This document shows positions 11,331 to 22,600 of a stretch of 64,000 nucleotides of DNA, in pieces. The position numbers were made by a program, and so were the translations under genes. The number at the start of each line of letters is the position of its first letter. Positions within the stretch are counted from its first letter, which is position 1. This DNA comes from Liriodendron chinense (taxonomy: Eukaryota; Streptophyta; Magnoliopsida; Magnoliales; Magnoliaceae): contig ML058588.1 of assembly GCA_003013855.2 (NCBI GenBank), positions 930,001-994,000 on the forward strand, written 5' to 3'. Below the pieces are notes generated by a model, which was given only the letters and a program-made list of their open reading frames with translations, ran no database searches and had not been told where the DNA came from.

Positions 11331-11800
11331 GTCAAACAGTTTGGATGGTCCCAATCCCATGCGGATGGGCCTGATAAGATTTTTGGACCTTCCGCTTGCT
11401 TGGTAACATTCCAACTCAGTCCTGACTCGCTTTCTCAGGAACGAACTGACTCGGCTTACCAGGTGTGGTAGTATACAAATGCTGGCTCAGGTGTTAATAA
11501 CCAGTTTTGGGATTTCAAGTTTGTACAATTAGGGCCATAGTTTCGTAATCTAAGCCATTGACACAATTGGCCTTCATGCACCAACAATCCCCTTTTACCT
11601 ATTTTATTGAATGTGAACCATTCCCTGGTTTTCTTAGGGTCTGGGCTGGGGGTGTGTCATCCCTAGCCTGACCTCGTCTGTTCACCAATCTGGCCTTTAC
11701 CCCTGGACCAACCCATTTACTAATCAGAATTCAAAATCAGTCCCTTGCCTAAAGGCCCATGTGTGACCAATTATTGGGCCAGGATGCAAAACCAGACAGC
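11331..11800 (+). other. Intron-1-homologous segment of unit B
   Basis: GTCAAACAGTTTGGATGGTC...CTCAGTCCTGACTCGC...ACCAGGTGTGG...CTAAGCC matches intron 1 of C (17584-18000), D (32346-32700), E (46231-46700) and F (58846-59230). It shows that a full unit once lay here, although exon 1 of B is absent. Confidence 0.55.
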
Positions 11801-11874
11801 AAACCAGCTCATTGCAATCCCTTTTTTTGTTCTTTTTTATGTGCCATAAGCTGTTGAAGTGTTAGAACTCTAGT

Positions 11875-12460
11875 GCTCGTTTGAGAGCTTGTATTTCAAA
11901 TCAAGGTGATTCCAAATCCTTCGGTTGTGTTTGACAGCTTGTATTGGGAATGCACTAGATTCTAAAAATAGCTATGCAGTGAAATTATCTAGTATATTTA
12001 TGGGAGTTGGAATTTGATTACTAAATCAACTGTAATATCTCTAACTACTGTACATATGTGATGTTTGAGACTATGATTGCAATAAGCCCATTGAAATATA
12101 TACTATGGCAAAAAAATGATGAAATTCTCAGCCTCGGATGAGCACAAGCATAGGATCACAACCAAAACCGTTGATTTATATGGCCAATGTTTGGACTGCT
12201 CAGATCATTCTATTGATGTAATTTTGGTGATGGAGCCGATAATTTAATTGTTTTGAGTCACCACCTGCATGCCACATGTACAATGGATTAGCAGTCTAGT
12301 AAAACCTATATTACATGTTTGGCTCTCCCCCTATAAAAATGAGCAAAATAGTAAGGGGATCTGGAATCTCAGCAATCCATGCTGCCAAACAACCCATTGA
12401 TTTTGAATACACATCAATGCCTTCCAATACCCCAATCTATGCTGCCAAATGGCCCCTTAC
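11875..12460. mobile_element. MITE with GTGCTCGTTTGAGAGC / GCTGCCAAATGGCCCC ends
   Basis: The left end GTGCTCGTTTGAGAGCTTG and the right end GCTGCCAAACAACCC (repeated as GCTGCCAAATGGCCCC) are approximate inverted repeats of the GGGCCCGTTTGG class. The internal order (CAATGTTTGGA...CAGATCATTCTATTGATG) recurs at 22227-22650. It lies in the region corresponding to intron 1 of unit B. Confidence 0.5.
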
Positions 12461-12630
12461 TGAATTTGGAGGATTTTTGGTTCGTGGTTCGTGTGACTTG
12501 TCCAAGTCAACTCGGACTCGCTCAGACCTGGCTAGGTTTGGCACAATGAGTCAGAATTTAAACAGTGGGTGACTCGACTCAGGACTGGACGAGTCAGTCT
12601 GAATCATCACAGAGTCTTGGCTTATTCTTG

Positions 12631-12850
12631 CAGTCCATGCTATTTTCCATTTTCAATACTCATGTGGCTCACCTTTGTACTGATGACATTCCATCCATTG
12701 TTCCCAGCCATCCAATGCAATGAAGAGAAAGAAGTCAAAGAGTGAAAACTAGCCGATAAGCAGGCTGAAGGAGAAAACACGTTCTCGTGAGAAAAGCAAA
12801 GGCGAAGAATGTCTGACTGCATCAGAAAGCAGGATTTTTGAAGTATCAGT
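12631..12850 (+). pseudogene. Gene B: exon-2 relic of a REM/B3 gene, B3 core deleted
   Basis: The sequence just before exon 2 (TCCATGCTATTTTCCATTTTCAA) is kept, then joins directly to the linker (CATTCCATCCATTGTTCCCAGCC) at about 12680-12688. The acceptor and the whole B3 core present in C to F are missing. The rest reads MKRKKSKSEN, an in-frame TAG (12750-12752), then a linker like that of gene D up to FEVS. Exons 1, 3 and 4 were not found. This is a non-functional duplicate. Confidence 0.75.
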
Positions 12851-12861
12851 AAGTGAGTTAC

Positions 12862-13139
12862 TCCCTCTTGGATGCATTGTTTTTAGAATCGGATGGACTT
12901 GTTCAATCTCAAATCGAGTTGTGACTCACCTGAGCTAGGGGTGCAACTCGTGGTACCTAACTGGATCGGATAGTACTGAATTTGCGTTGACTTAGACGAG
13001 TCGTATTGAGTCTTAAATTCATGTTTGATGCACTAGCTGATCGTGAGTAATGAGTCCTAGTTTAAATATATCATGAATCCAAAATTACTCAATACTTATC
13101 TGACTATCCAATTGGCGGACATTTATTGGATGGTTAATG
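12862..13139. other. Intron-2-homologous segment of unit B
   Basis: GACTTGTTCAATCTC...TCGTGGTACCTAACTGGATC...GAGTCGTATTGAGTC matches the start of intron 2 in C, D, E and F. Confidence 0.45.
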
Positions 13140-13620
13140 ACGAAAAGTATCCAATGGCAAGTGTCCACGAATCAGAGGTTAGGATTTTTCAACCAATCTG
13201 ATTTTGGGATCATGGCTTAGAGACAGTGGGTTCCACATTTTGGCAGTTAGTTTGTTTCGATGTGGAATTGTTTAAAAAAAAGTGTTGATGTGGAAGCCCA
13301 GATCCCAAAAGTTTAAACTTTGGCCAAAATGCTGTACAGACAGGATAAATTAGCTTAATCGAGTAGAAGCCTCTTATGGACGAAAAGTATCCAATGGCAA
13401 GTGTCCATGAATCAGAGGTTAGGATTTTTTCAACCAATCTGATTTTGGGATCATGGCTTAGAGACAGTGGGTTCGACATTTTGGCAGTTTGATTTGTTTC
13501 GATGTGGAATTGTTTAAAAAAAAAGTGTCGATGTGGAAAGCCAGATCCCAAAAGTCTAGACTTTGGCCAAAATGCCATACAGATAGGATAAATTAGCTTA
13601 ATCGAGTCGAAGCCTCTTAT
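13140..13620 (+). repeat. Two tandem copies of a 240-bp unit
   Basis: ACGAAAAGTATCCAATGGCA begins at 13140 and again at 13380, and the copies are nearly identical to AAGCCTCTTATGG. Part of the unit (ATTGGACGGTTAAAGATGG...AGTATCCAATGG) also occurs singly in intron 2 of gene E at about 49880-49920. Confidence 0.85.
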
Positions 13621-13689
13621 GGTGACTTATGGAAAGAGGAATCTATGAACGCATACAATTTTCTCAACTAGAACTCCCTACAGATTTCT

Positions 13690-14640
13690 CTCTTTTGGTC
13701 TTGTGCATTTGTTTCTAGAGCCGTTTGGCCAATTCTTTTCATTTCTGTATGGGCGATGAGTCCACTGCTACTGGACATCTGTGCTATTAGTGACCTTCCT
13801 GTAATTGGTAAAGCCGTACATGTTGGTGCCTTCCCTAAGGCTTTTTCAAAGTTCTTCAATAATCAGAATGCCAAAATGTCGTACAATGCTTTCTTAAAAA
13901 ATGAGGCCAAGGTGAAGGCAGAATTGTCCTGTCAAGAACATTGTGCCTTCTTACTTATGTGGATTTATCGGTTCCTTCTTTGTATTGGGGCATTTTATGA
14001 TCACTTTATGAGCTCCTTTTCTTGCTTTCTCACCTGTATTGGGCATTTTATGAGCTCTCTGACAAGGGTCTGTGGTTGGTTGGACGGCCTCTTTGGATGC
14101 TCCAGCTCTGGCTTTATGAGTATTTCTCGAGTCCTTTTTTGTGAACTATTGTCATCCAACCTTCCTTGTCCCTCATATGGTCATCCTCGATTGACCCAAT
14201 TTCATTTTATCCAATGGTAATTTCACGAGTGTGTCTTTCTTCGATTTCGAGATGATAAGGTCTTTCCCTTCTGGGCTAAATCTTTTGTCTCATCTTGGTT
14301 TTCTAACGAATGTTTCGACCCATCCTCTTTTGATCTAGTCAAACAATTGAATTGTGTATGGGCTAGCTATTTACTGGTCTGCGACCTTCCTTTTGGTGGT
14401 GCTTACAACGATAGAGGTTTGAATCTTGGGAGTTGAATTTTATCATCTGTGCTTGTCAATTTGGCCTTGTTCAGGCTTGAAGATATCAAACCACAGCCGG
14501 TCAATTTTCAATAACCGAAATTCCTAATTGGCTGTCAGCAACTTCTGGATTCTAATCTGGGTGGGTTTCTTATTTTTCAAGCAAATGGTCTTTCAACCAT
14601 GTTGCTGAGATGTGCAGTCTTTCATGTCTCCTTTGGCCCC
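13690..14640 (+). pseudogene. Plant mobile domain-like (PMD) relic
   Basis: The longest frame (13756-14220) begins MSPLLLDICAISDLPVIG and continues with EHCAFLLMWIYRFLLC. Both resemble the plant mobile domain found in MAIL-type proteins and some Mutator-like and gypsy elements. Downstream, in other frames, comes YLLVCDLPFGGAY. Stops and frame changes interrupt it. Assignment is by motif memory only; it may be a captured host gene fragment or transposon coding debris. Confidence 0.4.
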
Positions 14641-14769
14641 TCCGCCACCAACCCTTGCAGCTCCCCTAGGTGAGACGAACAAAGGTAGAGACATGGCCTC
14701 TTGCGCAAAAGTCACTCGAGCATTGAGCAAGTCCATGCAGCCCGAGACAAATCCTGACTTCCAAGCGGG

Positions 14770-14968
14770 GTGGATCTTAAGTTACTTAAGCTACTAATGC
14801 CTTAAGTAGCTTATCTTGATTTCTACTTCTTAAACTGAAGTGATTAAGTAACTTTAAATAAAAGAAGCTACTTATAATTGATCACAAACCAAACTTATCT
14901 CAAATAAGTTACTTATCTACTGCTGTAAGTAGAAAATGTAACTTATTTGGTGGTATCCAAACGGGCGC
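14770..14968. mobile_element. Small MITE (AAGTTACTT-rich, ending in CCAAACGGGCGC)
   Basis: Dense direct and inverted copies of AAGTTACTT/AAGTAACTT with a GGTATCCAAACGGGCGC end. A similar right end (GGTATTCAAACGGGC) is at about 29963-29980, next to TTAAGTTAAG-type sequence. Confidence 0.45.
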
Positions 14969-15339
14969 TAAACAGTTGTTGAGGTACTAATGTTGAATCT
15001 AGGGAAACCCTCAAGTTTCAATGTCTTTTTAAAACTGAGTGCTTTGGCCAATGTGTATTCCGAACAATAGCCATTAAGCTGCTGGTCGTGATCTATGCTA
15101 CTCCTATCTCTATCAAAGGTACAATTGACTGGTGTTCCTTTTATATTTCGAGTATTCTGACACATGTTTTTGACAACCTTTCTTTTGCAGTGAATGCTCA
15201 GCTTCGGCCGAGGAAGCCGTTGAAGAACAGGAAGATCACCACCCTCTTTAGTCTCTAACTGAAGAGAAACCGAGCCTCCTCTATTTGCTATCTTCCCTCT
15301 TAAGAAGACGCCAACAAGGAAGAAATTTAAAGAAAGTAA
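14969..15339. other. Gene-free stretch, nothing certain
   Basis: One strong acceptor-like site (TTTCTTTTGCAG at about 15190) precedes a short frame NAQLRPRKPLKNRK ending in a stop. It could be the last exon of a lost gene, but there is no supporting partner. Confidence 0.25.
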
Positions 15340-15790
15340 ACTACTGTGCTGGGCTGCTAGGGCTGGACCATGCGGCTTGGTCCATTGCCACCCCTAATTA
15401 CTGTTTGGGCTGGGCTAAGGCCGAGCGATTGAGCCCAACAACTCTGATGAAATCGAACACATGGTATTCAAGTAATTCAAATCTGACCGTCAATTTATGG
15501 GTCGGATTAAATGTGAAATATCCATTGATCCTACAAACTAGTGCCTGGGAATTAGAGGATAGTGGTTTTCAACCATTCTGATTTTAGGTCTTTGACTGAG
15601 TGACATTGGGCCCCACAATTTAGTTGGTCTACAACTTCCAAGTGCTTGTGTATGTAGAGTGGTACGATGCTGGTGTATCTAATAACTCAATGCCTCTAAT
15701 AAGAGGAAAAATTTGATACTCTGGCAGAGTGATGGATGATACAAGCACTTCGAAATTACATATGTGGCAAGCAGTTAAGGTAGATTAAAT
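15340..15790. repeat. Unit-end segment, copy B
   Basis: GTCCATTGCCACCCC...GGGCTGGGCTAAGG...ATTCAAGTAATTCAAATC...ATTCTGATTTTAGG, followed by CTAATAACTC and GATACTCTGGCAGA. Same order as at 27366 and 40330. Confidence 0.65.
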
Positions 15791-15844
15791 AACCCTAATT
15801 ATGTTTCTCAGTTTAGATGGATCATTAACAAAAAATTGCATTTA

Positions 15845-16205
15845 TTTGATAAGATCCAAATCTTAGGTGGACCTCCCCATAGGAAATAGTGTTGTTGATT
15901 AACCATTAAAAACTTACCGTGGGCCACAAAAGTTTTGGATCAAGCTGATATTGGTATGGTCCCTTCATCCGGTTCCTTATGTACTTATCAACAGATTGAT
16001 TGCATGGTTAATAAAGGTTCCAGTAGCCCCCAAGAAGTTTTTAATGGTAGGTATTCAATCACCACTATTACCTGTGGCGTGGTCCACCTAATATTTAGAT
16101 CTACTTCATTTTTTGGGATAATGCCAAATGAGCTTTAAAAACTGAACTGGACAGCGTGGGTTTAAGGAAAATACATCACAGTAGGCCCCACAGTCAGAGG
16201 GATCC
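15845..16205. mobile_element. LTIR element in the gene C upstream region
   Basis: Lacks the left outer arm. Carries GATCCAAATCTTAGGTGG, GTTTTGGATCAAGCTGATAT, a right arm TGGTCCACCTAATATTTAG and CATCACAGTAGGCCCCACAG. The paralogous piece at 30690-30985 lies at the same place upstream of gene D, so insertion predates the C/D duplication. Confidence 0.6.
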
Positions 16206-16414
16206 AGCAGATGGACGGCGTGGGCCTCGGCCAAACAGAGCTTAGGGTTATACGGGGAATTCGTGTAGTCCCGAGTCACACGAAAGTCTCGTCCGCACTA
16301 ATGGAGGTGCATCAGGAAACGAAACGTCAACCGTTGGACGTCTCTCTTTCCCCATGCAACGTTATTACGCCGGTCGCTGCATGAAAGTTCTGTGCGTATT
16401 TCATCTTCAACGTA

Positions 16415-16422
16415 CACGTGGC
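16415..16422 (+). promoter_or_regulatory. G-box CACGTGGC upstream of gene C
   Basis: ACGTACACGTGGCAAATCC is identical upstream of C, D (31195-31202) and E (45299-45306). CACGTGGC is the core bound by plant bZIP/bHLH factors. Confidence 0.5.
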
Positions 16423-16616
16423 AAATCCTTATGGTGATCGAAACTGTTGTTATGGTGGCCCACTATGCTGATAGGCCATATGCCAAAATAAAAGGGGATA
16501 GGCCAGTAAAACTTACACAACAAAACGGTGGTTAGAGCCGTCCAATCACTGAAATTTCCAACCTACCAAGAAGATGGCCCATCAGATCAGCAGTCTAGTT
16601 CCTTATAGCTGTTTGC

Positions 16617-16622
16617 CACGTG
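16617..16622 (+). promoter_or_regulatory. Second G-box CACGTG upstream of gene C
   Basis: GTTTGCCACGTGT is shared with D (31396-31401) and E (45504-45509), about 200 bp 3' of the first box in all three. Confidence 0.45.
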
Positions 16623-16777
16623 TACTATGAGGACGTAACCAGATTCCCCAACTTTGAAAATCGTACGGTGGCCCTTCCTCGGTACACATGGTTCATCTTC
16701 AATGCGTCCCGCTATTTGGATGGTCTAGATAACCTTACACGAGTGCCATAATGGGAGGAATGGACTCAGATTGAGTA

Positions 16778-17241
16778 GTGACCCCTCCACTACCCAAGTC
16801 GCTGGTGAAAATACTCTATTGGCCGTTCATCCATTTTGCTATGGCATGAGCAAAAAATGAGGGAGCACTAAAGCTCAAGTGGACCACACCATAATAAACA
16901 GTGGGATTGGATGCCTATGATTGAAAATTTCTTGGGGGTCCACCACAATGTTTATTTGCTATCCAACCTGTTAATAAAAACACATAAACCTGGATGAAGG
17001 TAAATTACAAATATCGGCTTGATCCAAAACTTCTGTGGCCCTTAAGAAGCTTTCAACGGTAGTTGTTCAATCCCCACTATTTCCTGTGATGTGCTCCACT
17101 TGAGCTTTGGATCTAACTCAAATTTGTGCTCATTTCTTAAAATGAGCTGGCAAAATGGATGGATGGTGTGGATAAAACACATATATCATGGTCGGGCCCA
17201 CAGAGGTTTTCCACCAATGACTTGGGTAGTGGAGGGGTCAC
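16778..17241. mobile_element. LTIR element with GTGACCCCTCCACTACCC termini
   Basis: The inverted termini GTGACCCCTCCACTACCCAAG and CTTGGGTAGTGGAGGGGTCAC enclose family arms (GCCGTTCATCCATTTTGC ... GGATGGATGGTGTGGATA). The same insertion is present upstream of gene D (31540-32013). No convincing target duplication. Confidence 0.7.
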
Positions 17242-17290
17242 CACCCAATCGGAATGTGGAATGGTGGTGAACTATCACAGGAGTACCCGT

Positions 17291-17297
17291 TATAGAA
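17291..17297 (+). promoter_or_regulatory. TATA-like box of gene C
   Basis: TATAGAA, 59 bp before the ATG and followed by CTTTGATAATCAGCCTCC. The aligned positions read TATAAAA in D and ATATAAC in E; no TATA is left in F. Confidence 0.4.
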
Positions 17298-17323
17298 CTT
17301 TGATAATCAGCCTCCTGCATTCG

Positions 17324-17346
17324 TCTCTCTCTCTCTCTCTCTCTCT
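17324..17346 (+). repeat. (CT)n tract just before the gene C start
   Basis: A pyrimidine dinucleotide tract between the TATA region and the ATG. It is short in D (CTCTCT), long in E (about 38 bp) and moderate in F. Plant core promoters often carry such Y-patches. Confidence 0.8.
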
Positions 17347-17349
17347 AAA

Positions 17350-19625
17350 ATGGAGAGAGCATACTTCTTTCAGGTGATGATAGCAGATTTTGCTGAGAAA
17401 ATGGTATGCTTTTTTTTTTTTTTTTTAATTTCTTTTTCTTACTATTAATGTATTCAAATACAGACCGTTGATTAAATAGACCTTACCACGGATGGTCCGT
17501 GCACTAAACTATTCAGTACTATTTTGTTTGATGAGTATTACACAGACACATGTATAATGAAATGGGTTGTTTGGGGCCCACCAGTCAAACAGTTTGGATG
17601 GTCCCGATCTCATGCGGATGGGCATGATGACAAGATTTCAGTCGGAAGGATTCCAACTCGGTCCTAACACGCATTCTCAGGAACGACGTGACTCGGCTCA
17701 CCAGTTGTGGTTGGATACAATGCTGAGTCAGGTTTCAATCAGCAGGTTTTGGCTTTCAAGTTTGTACAAGTAGGGCCCACAGTTGGGTGATCTAAGCCGT
17801 TCACACAACGGGCCTTCATGCACCAATAATCCCCCTTTACCTATTTTATTGAATTCGAGCCGTTCCCGAGTTTTCTTGGCTATTTCTTTAGGAGTTGCAA
17901 TGGGCCGGGTCTGTCAGCCCCAAGCCTGATCTCATCTGTTCAGCAATGGGGCCTTTGATTTCAGGTCCAAATCCCACCTGAGTCAAAATCAGGCCCATGC
18001 GTAACACATGGGCCTTTTCAATGGCCCGCATCCGAAAGCTTGTGGGGCCCACAATGAAGCCAGTGACAAATCCACCCCGTCATTAGTTTGGCAAGACAAC
18101 AACAGTGCAGGAGGCCAAAAACCAGGTAGATCCAAAGGTTAGGTGGGCCACACTACACGGAGAAAAGGGATTGAATGCCTGCCATTGGAAACTTTTTTGG
18201 GGCCACAAGTTTTGTATGGGGATGATATTTGTACCTATGGTTTATCTGAGTGGTAATAACCCTATGAACGGTTTAGATGGCATATAAATATCATGGTAGT
18301 CTCCAGTTAGGTTTCAACGTAAACGTTCTAACTGTTTCGTATGGTGAGGCCCACCTGAGTTTTGGGTCTATCTGATTTTTGGATTCCCGTACTATTGGGG
18401 TCTTGCAAAACTAATGGTCGGAGTGGATTTATCACGGGAATCTCTGTGGGTCCCACGTAGCTTCCAAACATCTAGGGGTTGGTCACTTTGAATGGTTAGG
18501 ATCCATTCGCAATTTGGATGATTTTTTGTTCACGGTCTGGGTGTTTTGTCCTAGTCGATTCGGACTCGGTTCGGCACATCGAGTTAGAATATGAAAATAG
18601 TTGTTGGCTCGACTGAGTCACGACTCGACTCAGTATAAGACGAGTCAGTTCGAGTCACCACCGAGTCTTGGTTGATTCTTACAGTCCATACTATTTTCCA
18701 TTTCCAACACTTGCATGTCGGGTCACCTCTTGAACTGTTTTACTCCTTGCAGCACATCCCCATGCAATTCGTTAACGATTTCGGGAGAGAATTACATAGC
18801 ATTGATGAGGCCATTCTAAATGGCCCCCGTGGAACGGGCTGGCGTGTCCGATTGAAGATGGAGGAAAATGGGCGCCGGATGATTTTCCAACGTGGGTGGC
18901 GGAAATTCATCAAACACCATGATGTAGAAGAAGGCTATTTTTTGGTTTTCAGATATGACGGGCAATCCCATTTCGATGTCGAAGTCTTTGACAGAAGCGC
19001 TTGTCTGAAGAAGTATGCATGTGCCGATTATTCTTGTGATTCGAGCAGAGATCCAATGGGAATTCTGTGTAGTCAATGCCACAAAGATCTTCGTCGAGCA
19101 AAAGAGAGGAAGAACTATCCCACATTGCAACATACCATCCATCGTTCTCAGCCATCCAATATTGCAATGAAGAGAAAGAAATCAGAGAGTGAAAACAAGC
19201 CGAAAGTTGGGTTTAAGGAGAAACTACGTTCTCATAAGAAAAACCGAGTCACAGAATGTCTAAGTGCACCGGAAAGCTCGAATTTTGAAGTTTCTGAGAG
19301 CCAAGATAATCAAGAAACCGAATATGGTAACGTCCTCTTTACTTGGTTACTTTGTTCTTGTAGACTTGGATGGATGCAATCACACCACACAAGCATTCAA
19401 CCACAAGAGATAATCCGTTTTTACGTGGAAAAACCCCTCAACGGGTAAAAAACCACGGCACAAAGCTATCCACTATGATTAATAGAAGATTACAGAGATT
19501 GACTGCCCACAAGCAAGGAAAACAGAGAAAACTCAAGTGCTTTCCTTCTTAAAATACTCTCCCCTCTTCCAAACACACTTTGGAAACCTTGGACACCTTA
19601 GGATTACTCCTAATCCTGGATTCAA

Positions 19626-19692
<67 letters not shown>

Positions 19693-22600
19693 ACCCCAAG
19701 TTAGAAACGTATTACGCAAATTCGCGCAATAGTGAAAGAAAAATCTTGATGCGCAAGTCATGCGTAACACGGTCGACCGGCCCAAAAACAATTTAGGGGC
19801 AAAATTTCTGAAAATACACGCTGCCTTAATGTCCAACCGGTCATGACCGGTCGATGACAGTTTAGGGATGCCATTTGAAGACTCTCTTCCAACAAACTCC
19901 ACCAAGACTTCAAATGTCGAATCAGAACATCCTCGTTTCGTCATCTCATCTTCATTATAACTCCACCGCTTATCGTGCCACCATCAACCCTAACATTTTA
20001 CTTTTATGCCCTTTTTCGCTCTTCTCATATGCCCTTTGGGCACTTGCTACATACGAGCAACCGTGGATCTCGTTGCCGATTTCGCAGTTCCACTGTGAAT
20101 TGTGCTTCCGATCAACTTGAAAAGATGGCCACACCTCCATGCCTTCATCCACACGAGTGCCTCACTCAACACTTCACAACAACGACTGCGGTTGATGAAC
20201 GCACACCCTTTCGCCTCGAGTGCACCAAGAGAGATCACATTAATCTTCATCTTTGGGACATGATTCACATCTTCCAGGACTCGTTCAATCTCATCGAATA
20301 TCCTAATGCTCACCGTACCAATACCCATCACCTTATGAGCGTAGCCATTGTCCACAAACATCGATTTACCACTATACTCTCTGTATGTCGTGAATGAACT
20401 CCGGTTAGGACAAACGTGACATGAAGCCCCTGAATTTAGGATTTACTCTCTACCGTGAGATCCCTTGCTAGATATAGTCAGAACTTTACAAAGATCGCTA
20501 TCGTCCTTTACAGTATTAGCTCCCTCTCCAGAAGAATTTTCATACATCTCTTGCTTCAACTTGTAATTCTGACAACCCCTCTCATGTGGCCTTCTGACCA
20601 CAACTTCAGCACTTCATCTTAGCTTTTCCTTTGCCTTAGCTTTAGATCCCGATTTCCAATATCCTCCACCATACTCATAATTTCTTCCCCTCATAATCAA
20701 TGCTTCTGAGGAAGAATGAGAACCCACGACACCGCTTTTCTTTCTCATTGCCTTTGATTGGAAGGCTGAGATAATGGTATCGACATTGATGGTTGCACTC
20801 CCTGCGCACACATAGTCCCTAAATGACTCATATAAATTTGGAAGAGAATTTAACAAGATGCATGCTTAATATTAATGATTCATCGGCTCATTTATCTCTA
20901 CCAACTTGCAAACTAGCCGATTGAACGTGCTAAAGTGGTCTTCTATATCCATCTCCTCAACCATCCTCAAGGTGAACAACTGCATCAATAGATACATGCG
21001 ATTCTCTAGAGACTTCTTGGCATAAACCTTTTCTAACTTCGCAATTGTACCAGCCGTAGTCTTCTCCTTCATGATATAATAGAAGACATCATCCGTAAGG
21101 CATAATAGGATCGAAGTTCTAGTCTTCTTGTTGAGCTTCGTCTACTTATCATCTTTCATAACCTCAGGTTGCTTTCCAAGAGCTTCATCAAGCCCTTGCT
21201 GAACTAAAAGAGATTCAATCTTCACCTTCACTAGCTCAAATTTATTTTTACCGGAGAACTTTTCTACCTCGAACCCTGTGTTTGATCCAATGTTTTCGTC
21301 TCATATTCGAATTCTATTCCACCCCTAACTTTAGCTCTGATACCACTTGTTATCAGCGTAATGCTTACCAACCTTACCTCTGATACCATTTGTTGGGAAT
21401 AGGGGCACTGACAGCAGAAGCGGAAGCCGAACAACATCACAGCACAATATGAGATCAAGTGAGAAACACAATGCAATCACACCACACAAGCATTCAACCA
21501 CAAGTGACAATTCGTTTTTATGTGGAAAACCCTCTCAATGGGTAAAAAACTACGGCACAAAGCGATCCACTGTGATTAACAGAAGATTACAGAGATTGAC
21601 AGTCCACAAGCAAGGAAAATAGAGAAAACCTAAGCTCTCTTCCTCTCAAAACACTCTCTATTCTTCCAAACACACTTTAGAAACCTTGGACACCTTAGGA
21701 TTAGTCCTAATCCCGGATTCAAGTCATATATATAGCAAGCAACTCTGAATTAGAAACGTATTATGCAAATCCGTGCAATAGCGCAAGAAAAATCTTGCTG
21801 CGCAAGTCACACGTAACACGGCTGACCGGTCGGACTGGACCAAAAATAGTTCAGGGGCAAAATCTCTGAAAATACACACTGCCTAAATGCTGGCTAACCG
21901 GTCGGCCTCCCATTGTCCGACCGGTCACCGTCCAGGGATGCCATTTGAAGGCTCTCTTCCAACAATGACTAGCCTGAGTCAGGAGTTCGACTCATGGTAC
22001 CTAACTAGATCAGGTAGTATTGAATCTTAGTTGATTCAGATGAGTCATATTGAGTCTTAAAATCATGTTCAAGATTATTGTTCAAATAACTTCTCTATAC
22101 ATTTTAAAATAAGCCACCTCTGGAACTTCAAAAAACTCTTCTACATCCCTCACTTTGAACATAATACTTTTTAAATCGGCTTCCTATCAAAAATAAAAAT
22201 TACATGAATCTCCTTGTAACTTCTTTAGGGCCCGTTTGGGAGTTTGGATTTGGAATGCATTGGAATCCTAATTACAATTACATTGGAATTAAGGTGATTT
22301 TAAATCCTCATTTGTGTTTGTTTGAAATGTATGGGAATCCAAATCTTCTGTTTGCGAGGTTGAATTTGGAGGGTATTAGAACTCTTTGGTACAATTACTG
22401 GACTTAGATTTGATTAATTAAATCATATTTCACATTGCAAATTAGTGTGTCTATATTATATATACACACACATATTTGATATAATGATTATAATATATTC
22501 TTTGGCCAACAAAGAGGAAATTTTGAGCATTGGGCCAGCCACAAATGCAAGGATCACAAACAGGTGACTTATAAGTGTTTTTTCATCGTCTATTTAAATG

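Larger units (their letters stand above)
16206..16777 (+). promoter_or_regulatory. Conserved upstream segment of gene C
   Basis: This segment from GATCCAGCAGATGGACGG to about 16777 is almost identical to 30970-31545 upstream of gene D. It is partly kept at 45230-45510 (E) and 56590-56880 (F). It carries two CACGTG boxes (16415-16422 and 16617-16622). Such conservation amid scrambled repeats suggests a distal promoter, or simply recent duplication; the match to the older copy E favours constraint on the boxes. Confidence 0.5.
19374..21964 (-). mobile_element. Ty1/copia-type LTR retrotransposon relic, inserted antisense in gene C intron 2
   Basis: Two direct repeats of over 500 bp flank about 1.5 kb. 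Read on the minus strand, the 5' LTR is 21391-21964 (TGTTGGAAGAG...TTCCCAACA). It is followed directly by a primer-binding site AATGGTATCAGAGG (initiator-Met type). The 3' LTR is 19374-19894 and lacks its outer 80-100 bp. Gag, protease-like and GAG-pre-integrase sequences remain; integrase, reverse transcriptase and RNase H are missing. Gene D's intron 2 has an uninterrupted sequence at the equivalent site (about 33945-34000), so this inserted after the C/D split or was lost in D. A deletion removed the left LTR end and about 20 bp of host DNA. Confidence 0.8.

Noticed and set aside
13210..13578. A 122-codon minus-strand frame
   Set aside because: It is created by the two copies of the 240-bp tandem repeat. 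Repetitive translation, no family resemblance.
19549..19944. A 131-codon minus-strand frame in the copia LTR
   Set aside because: It runs through the (TA)n tract of an LTR and contains poly-YI. Not a gene.
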